From the NCBI GenBank assembly GCA_000403475.2, contig KE159795.1:124001-188000 (forward strand): a stretch of DNA of 64,000 nucleotides, read 5' to 3'. Positions 1-8,852 of the stretch are shown piece after piece (position 1 is the first letter of the stretch; every line of letters starts with the position of its first letter). Under the pieces are notes generated by a model. That model had not been told where the DNA came from. It made no database searches and saw only the letters and a list, made by a program, of their open reading frames with translations. The DNA comes from Lachnospiraceae bacterium MD308. Its GTDB lineage: Bacteria > Bacillota > Clostridia > Lachnospirales > Lachnospiraceae. Position numbers and translations under genes: made by a program.

Positions 1-1565
<1,565 letters not shown>

Positions 1566-1609
1566 TTATTCTATCATTGAAATTATTCTATAATTGGCTC
1601 TGTTATCTC

Positions 1610-1894
1610 TTACTCTACGATTGCAAGAATATCATCCTGTTTTACGATAATGAATTCCTCGTCATCAAGCTCTACGGTCGTTCCTGAATATTTGGAATAG
1701 ATAACCTTCTGTCCTGCTGACACATTCATAGTTACTTCTTTTCCGTCAACTGTTCCGCCAGGTCCTACTGCAACGACTTCCGCCTGCTGCGGTTTCTCTT
1801 TTGACTGCCCCGGAATCACGATTCCTGACTTTGTTGTCTCTTCTGCAACTAACTGTTTCAAAACGACTCTGTCGCCTAATGGTGTTAATTTCAT
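1610..1894 (-). CDS. groES: Co-chaperonin GroES (10 kDa)
   Basis: GroES is the heptameric lid of the GroEL chamber. The 94-residue product MKLTPLGDRVVLKQL... has the usual length and ends in the conserved EDDILAIVE-like segment (KQDDILAIVE). I chose the ATG at 1894 because AAGGAGGA lies 6-8 bases upstream. A longer in-frame start at 1936 would fall inside the CIRCE operator and lacks a binding site. It is the first gene of groESL, transcribed from a SigA-type promoter with a CIRCE element in the leader. Confidence 0.98.
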   Translation of the reverse strand: MKLTPLGDRVVLKQLVAEETTKSGIVIPGQSKEKPQQAEVVAVGPGGTVDGKEVTMNVSAGQKVIYSKYSGTTVELDDEEFIIVKQDDILAIVE

Positions 1895-1925
1895 ATCAAA
1901 TCCTCCTTGAAAACATCTATATTTG

Positions 1926-1952
1926 TTAGCACTCATAAAAAGAGAGTGCTAA
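1926..1952 (-). promoter_or_regulatory. CIRCE operator (HrcA binding site) of groESL
   Basis: A perfect 9-base inverted repeat is present: TTAGCACTC at 1926-1934 and GAGTGCTAA at 1944-1952, separated by nine bases. This equals the CIRCE consensus bound by the heat-shock repressor HrcA. It lies between the promoter and the groES start, as expected for repression of transcription. A further half-site lies upstream at about 1969-1977. hrcA itself is not in the window. Confidence 0.96.
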
Positions 1953-1965
1953 GAACTCTAGATAT

Positions 1966-1994
1966 AAAATAGCACTCTCCTTCTGTTTTGTCAA
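1966..1994 (-). promoter_or_regulatory. SigA-type promoter of groESL
   Basis: On the minus strand there is a consensus -35 TTGACA (1994-1989), a 17-base spacer and a -10 TATTTT (1971-1966). The start point would fall just upstream of the CIRCE operator. The spacer contains an extra AGCACTC half-site. Confidence 0.8.
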
Positions 1995-2006
1995 CACACT
2001 TTATAT

Positions 2007-2309
2007 TTAGTTTACAAGATTTTTATAAAATCCATTCCTCACATAAAAAATTACAATTCTTCCAAGCTTGTTATAATATCTCTCTTTTATAACTCCCTCG
2101 CATTTTATCGTCTCTTCTGTCTCGAGGATACACTCATACACTCCGTCCAGTGAAAAAAGCGGCAATTCATTCTTCCCTGTTAATAAGTATATGCTCTCTT
2201 CTTCCGGATTATACGTAATGACTTCACAATTATAAATATTCTCATCAAAATAGCCATTCTGCAGAATCACCCTTGTCATCCTAAGGCTGGCAGGACATTT
2301 CTCATACAT
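2007..2309 (-). CDS. Conserved-looking small protein of unknown function, downstream of codY
   Basis: I do not recognise this 100-residue protein. It has no signal peptide or membrane segment and looks like a small beta-rich soluble domain, with alternating hydrophobic stretches and the C-terminus GRIVIFYVRNGFYKNLVN. The chosen ATG at 2309 follows codY by 25 bases and has an AGAGAGGT site upstream. Upstream in-frame starts would overlap the end of codY. The spacing implies co-transcription with codY. A PilZ-like or other beta-barrel fold is possible but not supported by a motif. Confidence 0.6.
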   Translation of the reverse strand: MYEKCPASLRMTRVILQNGYFDENIYNCEVITYNPEEESIYLLTGKNELPLFSLDGVYECILETEETIKCEGVIKERYYNKLGRIVIFYVRNGFYKNLVN

Positions 2310-2334
2310 AACAACTACTACCTCTCTGCTAAAT

Positions 2335-3111
2335 TTACCGCTCTGACTTAAGCTTTTCAAGCTCGGTGAACACATAATCATTTACAACTTTGATGTAAGT
2401 CCCCTTCATACCGGAAGAACGCGACTCAATCACACCTGCACTCTCAAACTTACGCAGAGCGTTCACGATCACAGAACGGGTAATCCCTACTCGGTCAGCA
2501 ACCTTGCTGGCCACAAGAATCCCTTCTGTCCCCTCAAGCTCCTCAAAAATATGGATAATCGCTTCTAGTTCAGAGAAAGAAAGGGTGCTGATCGCAGACT
2601 GGACAATATGCTCCTTCCTTGTCTCCTCCGCATTTTCCTCGTTCACAGAACGCAGCATCTCTAATCCCACTACAGTCGTTCCATACTCACTCAAAATGAT
2701 ATCATCAATCTCATACAGAGCATCCTTCTTATAGATAAAAAGTGTCCCAAGACGCTCTCCTGCGATATCAATCGGACTGATCAACGCCTGATAATGGGCG
2801 ACGATCTCTTCCGAGAAGCCAAGTGTCTCCATATTGGCATTCTCCTTCGTTGAGAGTACAATAAGAAAACGCTCATTCAGATGAAAATCAATATGCTTTC
2901 CTACTTCTTTCTCAATCAGCTCTTCAATATACGGTACATCCGCACATTTGCTTCCGCCAAGCACTTTTCCTTTCTTGCTGACTACCAACACATTAGAGTC
3001 CAAAATATCTGTAAGTACATCGCAGATATCATTAAATACAACTTTGCTCGAATCATTGTTGTGAAGCAATTTATTAATTTTTCTTGTTTTATCTAATAAT
3101 TGTACACTCAT
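2335..3111 (-). CDS. codY: GTP-sensing global transcriptional regulator CodY
   Basis: CodY represses amino-acid uptake, biosynthesis and stationary-phase genes when GTP and branched-chain amino acids are plentiful. The 258-residue product MSVQLLDKTRKINKLL... has the usual length, an N-terminal GAF-type effector domain (about 1-155) and a C-terminal winged helix with the recognition-helix region ASKVADRVGITRSVIVNALR. The ATG at 3111 was chosen because ACGGAGGA lies eight bases upstream and CodY proteins begin at this MSxxLLxKTRxIN segment. A good SigA promoter lies directly upstream, and its spacer contains a partial CodY box, so autoregulation is plausible. Confidence 0.97.
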   Translation of the reverse strand: MSVQLLDKTRKINKLLHNNDSSKVVFNDICDVLTDILDSNVLVVSKKGKVLGGSKCADVPYIEELIEKEVGKHIDFHLNERFLIVLSTKENANMETLGFSEEIVAHYQALISPIDIAGERLGTLFIYKKDALYEIDDIILSEYGTTVVGLEMLRSVNEENAEETRKEHIVQSAISTLSFSELEAIIHIFEELEGTEGILVASKVADRVGITRSVIVNALRKFESAGVIESRSSGMKGTYIKVVNDYVFTELEKLKSER

Positions 3112-3136
3112 ACGTTTTCCTCCGTTCTTTAGCGTA

Positions 3137-3165
3137 ATATTATCACATAATTTTCGAATATTCAA
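3137..3165 (-). promoter_or_regulatory. SigA-type promoter of codY, with a partial CodY-like box
   Basis: The minus strand shows TTGAAT (3165-3160), a 17-base spacer and TAATAT (3142-3137). On the plus strand, AATTTTCGAATATTC at 3149-3163 matches the CodY consensus AATTTTCWGAAAATT at 10 of 15 positions, and better if one base is gapped. The promoter is well supported; the CodY box is only a candidate. Confidence 0.65.
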
Positions 3166-3204
3166 TAAATTTCGCGCAAAATATTATTCTTTTTTGATTT
3201 TACT

Positions 3205-5301
3205 CTATTTTTCGTCCGATACTGCCTTACTGCTCTCTGTTTTATTCTCCACATAGCCGCATTGCTCGTTGCCACAGCAAAGTTTATTTCCTTTTTCTAC
3301 CATGTAATTTCCACAGCGCGGGCATTTCTGATCAGACGGTTTTTGCCACGACATAAAGCCGCACTCGGGGTTATCCTCGCACCCATAATATCTGCGTCCC
3401 TTTTTTGTCTTCCTGAGCACCACATCCTTGCCGCACACCGGACACTTTACTCCTGTTTTTTCAAGATAAGGTTTCGTGTTCCTGCACTCAGGGAATCCCG
3501 GACACGCCAAAAACTTCCCGTGAGGCCCGTACTTAACTACCATATTGCGTCCGCACTGTTCGCAGACAACATCTGTCACTTCATCCTCAATCTTGACTGT
3601 CTCAAGCTCTTTCTCTGCACGATCTACCGCTTCCTCAATATCCGGATAAAAATTCTCTATAATCGTCTTCCACTTTACTTTTCCTTCTGCAACACCGTCC
3701 AGCAGGCTTTCCATGTTAGCAGTAAAATTCACGTCCACAATCGTCGGGAAGGACTGCTTCATCATATTATTGACAACCTCGCCGATTTCTGTCAAATACA
3801 GATTCTTATTCTCCTTTGCCACATATCTTCGGTTGATAATTGTAGAGATAGTCGGCGCATAGGTACTGGGACGTCCGATACCAAGTTCCTCAAGCGTCTT
3901 TACAAGAGCTGCCTCTGTATAATGAGCAGGCGGCTGTGTAAAATGCTGCTTGCTGTCAAAGCTCTCTTTTGTGAGAACAGACTCCTGATCCAGCCCTTTT
4001 AAAAGGACATTGCCTGCTTCCTTTCCTTCTCCCGCCTCTATATAAACTGTCCGGAAGCCTTCAAAGGAAATCTTAGACGCCGCCACTGTAAATCGGTATT
4101 TCCCCGCACCAATCTTCACAGAAGTTGTCTCATATCTTGCCGGCTGCATCCTGCTGGCAACGAATCGCTTCCATATCAGCTGATAGAGTCTGAACTGATC
4201 TCTCGTCAGTGAATCCTTCACCGCTGCGGGAGTTCTCGTCACATCTGTCGGCCGGATTGCCTCATGGGCATCCTGAATCTTTTTGCCGTCGGATTCCTTC
4301 AATTTCTCGTCTGCCACGAAATCAGAACCATACTGCTCTTTCACAAACTCCCGTACATTCCTATCCGCCTCCTCAGAAATTCTGGTAGAATCGGTACGCA
4401 GATATGTGATGAGACCCACTGTCCCATTCCCTTTCAAGTCGATTCCCTCGTAGAGCTGCTGTGCAATCCTCATCGTCTTTGCAGTGGCAAAATTAAGCCC
4501 TTTAGACGCCTCCTGCTGCAATGTACTGGTAGTAAACGGAACCGGAGCTTTCTTCGTCCTCTCGCCCTTTTTTACTTCCTCCACTGTATACGGCGCATTG
4601 TCAATTTCTTCTATTATCTGCTCTAATTCCTCTTTCGAGCGAATCGTCATCTTCTTATCTTCCGTCCCGTAGAATCGCGCCGTCAATGGTTTCTTCTCGC
4701 CATTCACTTTAAGACAGGCGTCTAACGTCCAATATTCCTCCGGGATAAACATATTGATCTCTTCCTCCCGGTCCGCAATAATCCTTAAAGCAACCGACTG
4801 GACACGCCCCGCACTCAGTCCCCTCTTAACCTTTGCCCACAAAAGAGGGCTGATTCTATAACCCACAACCCGGTCTAAGATACGTCTTGCCTGCTGCGCG
4901 TCAACGAGATCCATATCTATTTCTCTTGCATTTTTAAGCGAAGTTTTTACAGCATTCTTCGTAATTTCATTAAAACTGATACGGTATGTCTTCTTGTCCT
5001 CCAGCTTCAGAGACTTAGAAAGATGCCATGAAATTGCTTCCCCCTCACGGTCCGGGTCAGTTGCAAGATATACTTTATCTGCCTTCTTAACTTCCTTGCG
5101 CAGATTTGCAAGAATATCTCCTTTTCCACGAATCGTAATATATTTGGGTTCAAAATCATGCTCCACATCAATTCCAAGCTGGCTTTTGGGCAGATCTCTT
5201 ACATGGCCGTTCGATGCGGTCACAACATAATTGTTCCCCAGAAATTTTTTAATTGTCTTTACCTTGGCAGGCGACTCTACGATCACAAGATATCTAGCCA
5301 T
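3205..5301 (-). CDS. topA: DNA topoisomerase I (type IA) with three zinc-finger motifs
   Basis: This enzyme relaxes negatively supercoiled DNA by transient single-strand cleavage. The 698-residue protein opens with MARYLVIVESPAKVKTI, has Toprim acidic residues E9 and D82xD84xE86 (TDPDREGEA), and carries the catalytic tyrosine at residue 300 (LITYLRTDSTRIS). The C-terminus holds three Cys4 zinc-ribbon motifs, beginning CEQCGR, CPVCGK and CPRCGN. Length and layout match Firmicute TopA. A GGAGGAAGG site precedes the ATG, and the gene follows dprA by 27 bases, suggesting a comM-dprA-topA transcription unit. Confidence 0.97.
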   Translation of the reverse strand: MARYLVIVESPAKVKTIKKFLGNNYVVTASNGHVRDLPKSQLGIDVEHDFEPKYITIRGKGDILANLRKEVKKADKVYLATDPDREGEAISWHLSKSLKLEDKKTYRISFNEITKNAVKTSLKNAREIDMDLVDAQQARRILDRVVGYRISPLLWAKVKRGLSAGRVQSVALRIIADREEEINMFIPEEYWTLDACLKVNGEKKPLTARFYGTEDKKMTIRSKEELEQIIEEIDNAPYTVEEVKKGERTKKAPVPFTTSTLQQEASKGLNFATAKTMRIAQQLYEGIDLKGNGTVGLITYLRTDSTRISEEADRNVREFVKEQYGSDFVADEKLKESDGKKIQDAHEAIRPTDVTRTPAAVKDSLTRDQFRLYQLIWKRFVASRMQPARYETTSVKIGAGKYRFTVAASKISFEGFRTVYIEAGEGKEAGNVLLKGLDQESVLTKESFDSKQHFTQPPAHYTEAALVKTLEELGIGRPSTYAPTISTIINRRYVAKENKNLYLTEIGEVVNNMMKQSFPTIVDVNFTANMESLLDGVAEGKVKWKTIIENFYPDIEEAVDRAEKELETVKIEDEVTDVVCEQCGRNMVVKYGPHGKFLACPGFPECRNTKPYLEKTGVKCPVCGKDVVLRKTKKGRRYYGCEDNPECGFMSWQKPSDQKCPRCGNYMVEKGNKLCCGNEQCGYVENKTESSKAVSDEK

Positions 5302-5328
5302 AAAAATCCTTCCTCCACTACGAATCTA

Positions 5329-6402
5329 TCAAATTCTTATATAATAGTTTTTAGAAATTTCTTTCGCCACCCCCTGTAATTCCAGAGTTATCAGTTGTTC
5401 AAGAACTTCTCTCACCGAAAGGTCCGTCTCTTTAGACAGACAATCCACACCTTTCGGGATGAAACCGAGACAACTATACACTAAATTTTCTGTACTTTCA
5501 AGCACTTTTTCATTTTTGTTATTTATTTGTGCGCCTTTTTTCTTCTGAACGTTCACTTCGTCTAACAAATCCTCCGGCGAAATCAGTATCCCCGCCCCCT
5601 GCTGAATCAGACGGTGGCACCCTCTGCTCAAAGGGCTCATAGCAGGCCCCGGCAATGCATATACATCCTTTCCCTGCTCTAACGCCATATCTGCGGTAAT
5701 CAAAGACCCGCTTTTCTCCTTTGCCTCTATCACAAGCACCACATCCGAAAGCGCACTGATTATGCGGTTTCTCGCCGGGAAATGTCCCGGAAGAGGCTTC
5801 GTCCCCGGAACCTGTTCGGAGAGCAGTCCCCCTTCCTTCTGCAAGTCCATATAAAGCCCGAAGTTTTCTCTCGGATAGCATATGTCCACTCCGCTCCCGA
5901 GCACTCCGCAGCTAAATCCGCCTCCATTCAAAGCACCCCTCTGTCCTGCGCCGTCAATTCCTCTCGCCATACCGCTGATTACCTGTACCCCTGCCCCGGC
6001 AAGCTGCTCACCGTACCTTAATGCCATCTCCTCCCCGTAATGTGTACATCTCCTCGCCCCTACAATCGCCGCCGAGAATCTTTCTTCCTCCGGCAGACGT
6101 CCCTTTACATACAACGCATAGGGAGGATTCTGTATATCTTTAAGTCTTCTCGGATACCCGTCATCAAAATACGGCACAAAACCAATCCCCTGTTCTGCCA
6201 GCCGCGCATACTCCTTTCGGCAATCTTTTTTCTTCGCCTCCAAGATTGCCTGAATTTCTTTCTCTGTCAAGACATCCAGCTCATACAGCCCTTTTTCTTC
6301 TATATTATATATCTCTTCTGCACATCGCAATCTTTCTCTTAAAGCCTTTTTTTTCGCCGCAGACACTCCATGGACAGATGCCAGCCAGTATTCATACATC
6401 AT
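5329..6402 (-). CDS. dprA: DNA-processing protein DprA (Smf)
   Basis: DprA loads RecA onto incoming single-stranded DNA during natural transformation. It is widespread even in bacteria not known to be competent. The protein has the Rossmann-like core with AIVGARRCTHYGEEMA, ISGMARGIDGAGQRGAL and GVDICYPREN, all typical of this family, plus a C-terminal winged-helix-like region (about 290-355). I favour the ATG at 6402 (357 residues), because GGGGGAGG lies about nine bases upstream. A TTG at 6408 also reads in frame and abuts the comM stop. Tight coupling to comM fits a shared role in DNA uptake processing. Confidence 0.95.
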   Translation of the reverse strand: MMYEYWLASVHGVSAAKKKALRERLRCAEEIYNIEEKGLYELDVLTEKEIQAILEAKKKDCRKEYARLAEQGIGFVPYFDDGYPRRLKDIQNPPYALYVKGRLPEEERFSAAIVGARRCTHYGEEMALRYGEQLAGAGVQVISGMARGIDGAGQRGALNGGGFSCGVLGSGVDICYPRENFGLYMDLQKEGGLLSEQVPGTKPLPGHFPARNRIISALSDVVLVIEAKEKSGSLITADMALEQGKDVYALPGPAMSPLSRGCHRLIQQGAGILISPEDLLDEVNVQKKKGAQINNKNEKVLESTENLVYSCLGFIPKGVDCLSKETDLSVREVLEQLITLELQGVAKEISKNYYIRI

Positions 6403-6408
6403 ATGCAA

Positions 6409-7944
6409 TTACCTCCCCCAATATTTCTTATCTGCCGTCCGGTATCCGATTGCCTCCTTCAGATGAGACATTCGAATCACTCCCCCGCCGTCCATATCCG
6501 CAATTGTCCTTGCAACTTTGAGAATCTTATGATAAGTTCTCGCAGTCAGCCCCAGCGAAGTAAAAGCCTGTCTCATCAACTGCTCCTCTTCTTTCCCCAG
6601 ATGACAGAATTCGTCAATCTGTCTGACGCCTAACATAGAATTGCTTCGAATCTCCATCCCTTCATATCTGTTCTGCTGGATTTCCCTGGCTTTTACCACT
6701 CTCTTCCGCAAATCTGCCGATGTCTCTTTTTTGCTGCGCTCAGTGATTTCTTCATACCGGATTCTGGGTGCTTCCACACAGATATCAATCCGGTCTAAAA
6801 AGGGCTGGCTGATACGTGACAGATATTGCTGTATCTGCCATGGCGTGCAGCTGCATTTTGAAAAATCTGGGTAATTGCCGCAGGGACATGGGTTCATCGC
6901 GGCAGCCAGAATAAAATTAGACGGGAACACATAGCTTCCATGTGCCCTGTTGATATAGACTTTTCTTTCTTCCAAAGGCTGCCTTAGAACCTCAAGCACT
7001 GACTTTCTGAATTCTGACAGCTCATCTAAAAACAGTACCCCTCCATGCGCCAGACTAATCTCCCCCGGAGACGGAATCAATCCTCCTCCGATCAAAGCAG
7101 CCTTTGTCACCGTATGGTGCACACTTCGGAAAGGTCTGCCGGTAATGAGCGGACGTTCTTTGTCCACCAGTCCAAGAACGCTGTATATCTTTGTAATTTC
7201 CAGGCTCTCTGCGTGGGAAGGCGGCGGAAGTATCGTGGGAATCCGTTGTGCGATCATAGATTTTCCGCTGCCTGGCGGCCCGATCAGCAGCAGGTTATGC
7301 CCTCCCGAAACAGCCACCTCCACAGCTCTCTTTACTGATTCCTGCCCTTGAATATCAGAAAAATCAACCATGCCATCAAAAAGCTGCGTATATTTTTCCC
7401 ACGCGCCGCACTTTTCCGGCACTATCCTCTTATTCCCCCGCAGATACTCAACTGCCTGTTTAAGGCTCTCAACTCCGATAATCTCTATCCCTTCAATGAG
7501 AGCTCCCTCCGATGCGTTTCCTTTCGGCAAAAGACACCGGTCGCACCCTCTATTCCGCGCCTCCATAACAATCGGCAGCACTCCCTTTACCTCCCGGACT
7601 CTGCCATCCAGGCTCAGTTCTCCGATAACTACTGAATTCTTAAGTTTTTCTGCATTCAGCTCCCCCAGTGCAGCCAGCAGAGACAATGCAATGGGAAAAT
7701 CAAAAGACGCTCCCTTTTTCCTGACTGTTGCCGGCGCTAGATTAATAATAATTTTCTTCGCCGGAATCCGAATATCCGAGTTTTGCACCGCTGTTCTCAC
7801 CCGCTCCGAAGCTTCCTTCACCTCCGAGGAAAGATAGCCTACCATGTGGAATACCGGAAGCCCGCTGCTAATATCCGTCTCCACATGAACCAACTCTACA
7901 TGCAGCCCTTCAATGGCCGCAGACATTACTGTACTAAATGACAT
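6409..7944 (-). CDS. comM: ComM/YifB-type AAA+ helicase (magnesium-chelatase-like)
   Basis: ComM proteins are hexameric helicases that help branch migration during chromosomal integration of transforming DNA. The 511-residue protein has the N-terminal Lon-substrate-like domain (SAAIEGLHVELVHVETDI), a Walker A motif IGPPGSGKSM, Walker B (VLFLDEL) and a C-terminal chelatase-like domain with a four-cysteine-like segment (NPCPCGNY). The ATG at 7944 was preferred over a GTG three codons upstream, because GAAGGGAG lies eight bases before it. It heads a likely operon with dprA and topA. The SigA promoter sits about 130 bases upstream, leaving a structured leader. Confidence 0.94.
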   Translation of the reverse strand: MSFSTVMSAAIEGLHVELVHVETDISSGLPVFHMVGYLSSEVKEASERVRTAVQNSDIRIPAKKIIINLAPATVRKKGASFDFPIALSLLAALGELNAEKLKNSVVIGELSLDGRVREVKGVLPIVMEARNRGCDRCLLPKGNASEGALIEGIEIIGVESLKQAVEYLRGNKRIVPEKCGAWEKYTQLFDGMVDFSDIQGQESVKRAVEVAVSGGHNLLLIGPPGSGKSMIAQRIPTILPPPSHAESLEITKIYSVLGLVDKERPLITGRPFRSVHHTVTKAALIGGGLIPSPGEISLAHGGVLFLDELSEFRKSVLEVLRQPLEERKVYINRAHGSYVFPSNFILAAAMNPCPCGNYPDFSKCSCTPWQIQQYLSRISQPFLDRIDICVEAPRIRYEEITERSKKETSADLRKRVVKAREIQQNRYEGMEIRSNSMLGVRQIDEFCHLGKEEEQLMRQAFTSLGLTARTYHKILKVARTIADMDGGGVIRMSHLKEAIGYRTADKKYWGR

Positions 7945-8071
7945 TTTGTACACTCCCTTCTTATGCTGTTAAATTGTCTTAATGATAAAAATGAAATTGC
8001 GGCCGAACCGACCTGTGATATACCCCGGAAACCGATAAGGGAATCTTCCCTGTCTCCGAAAATGTGAGATA
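7945..8071 (-). promoter_or_regulatory. Unassigned structured 5' leader of comM
   Basis: Between the predicted promoter and the comM start lies about 125 bases with no open frame. It contains a short hairpin built on AGGGAATCTTCCCT (around 8038-8051) and a GATATACCCCGG block at 8017-8028 that repeats a segment of the promoter spacer. I cannot match it to a known riboswitch class. Confidence 0.3.
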
Positions 8072-8100
8072 ATTCTATCCGATATACCCCCGGATGTCAA
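8072..8100 (-). promoter_or_regulatory. SigA-type promoter of the comM-dprA-topA unit
   Basis: The minus strand has a consensus TTGACA (8100-8095), a 17-base spacer and TAGAAT (8077-8072). The spacer carries an inverted repeat ATCCG/CGGAT (8077-8081 and 8091-8095) and a GATATACCCCCGG block that recurs at 8017-8028, so a regulator may bind here. Confidence 0.75.
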
Positions 8101-8109
8101 CTGTATTTT

Positions 8110-8134
8110 GAAAAAAAGGGGCAAAACCCCTTTT
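8110..8134 (-). terminator. Rho-independent terminator after sigK
   Basis: AAAAGGGG (8114-8121) and CCCCTTTT (8127-8134) form an 8-bp stem with a 5-base loop. Reading the minus strand, the stem is followed by a run of seven T. It lies just beyond the sigK stop at 8143 and separates sigK from the comM promoter. Confidence 0.85.
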
Positions 8135-8142
8135 CTTAAACC

Positions 8143-8760
8143 CTAAAAATATACCCTAAGTTTTTCGATTGCACTCTTCTCGATTCTCGAAACATAAGAA
8201 CGAGAGATGCCCAGCTGCTCAGCTATCTCCCGCTGTGTATATTCTTCTTCATTATACAGTCCGTACCGCATCTTGAGCACCAGACGCTCTCTCGCTGACA
8301 GTTCCGACTCTACTTTTTGGTAAAGCATTCTGATATCATCCTTAAGTTCCGCCTTCCTGTGTGCGTCATCCTCATCTGTCTCGATAATATCAAATAACTG
8401 TATCTCATTGCCCTCCCTGTCTGTTCCGATCGGTTCATACAGAGATATTTCTCTGGAAGATTTCTTTCTCGCCCTAAAATGCATCAAAATCTCGTTCTCA
8501 ATACATCTCGCCGCGTATGTCCCAAGCCTTACACTCTTATCCGGGTTAAACGTAACTACAGCTTTAATCAGCCCGATTGTCCCGACAGACAGAAGATCTT
8601 CGTTATCCTCCTCCAACGTCTGGTATTTTTTTACGATATGAGCCACAAGGCGCAGATTCCTTTCGATAAGAACGTGTTTTGCCTCTAAGTCACCCTCCGT
8701 ATATTTTTGCATGTATAAACTTTCTTCAGCAGCGGTAAGAGGTTGGGGAAATGATTTCAA
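8143..8760 (-). CDS. sigK: Late mother-cell sporulation sigma factor SigK, uninterrupted, no pro-sequence
   Basis: SigK directs late mother-cell transcription during sporulation (coat and cortex genes). The 205-residue protein has sigma region 2 (ERNLRLVAHIVKKY, GTIGLIKAV, TYAARCIENEILMH) and a region 4 helix-turn-helix (TQREIAEQLGISRSYVSRIE). This pattern separates SigK/SigE from SigA. The gene is intact, unlike the skin-interrupted Bacillus gene. The frame gives MKSFPQPLTAAEE from a TTG at 8760, with AGAGGTG seven bases upstream. No hydrophobic pro-sequence precedes it, as in some other Clostridia. Its promoter resembles a SigE promoter. The start codon overlaps a run of eight T. Confidence 0.92.
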   Translation of the reverse strand: MKSFPQPLTAAEESLYMQKYTEGDLEAKHVLIERNLRLVAHIVKKYQTLEEDNEDLLSVGTIGLIKAVVTFNPDKSVRLGTYAARCIENEILMHFRARKKSSREISLYEPIGTDREGNEIQLFDIIETDEDDAHRKAELKDDIRMLYQKVESELSARERLVLKMRYGLYNEEEYTQREIAEQLGISRSYVSRIEKSAIEKLRVYF

Positions 8761-8790
8761 AAAAAAGCACCTCTTGGCATACTTAATTAT

Positions 8791-8819
8791 ATTGTATGTA
8801 TGCGCAGGAGGTTTTGTGC
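8791..8819 (-). promoter_or_regulatory. Candidate SigE-dependent promoter of sigK
   Basis: On the minus strand, CATACAAT (8798-8791) equals the SigE -10 consensus CATACAHT. A GCACAAA block ends 14 bases upstream (8819-8813) and is one base away from the older SigE -35 description. In Bacillus, sigK is a SigE target, so the match makes biological sense. Confidence 0.55.
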
Positions 8820-8852
8820 TTTTCCATATTTTTTTACTTGCATATAGCTCCT

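Noticed and set aside
8143-8760. A skin-type element or pro-sequence in sigK
   Set aside because: The coding frame is uninterrupted, and the in-frame upstream codons are not a hydrophobic pro-sequence and have no start with a binding site.
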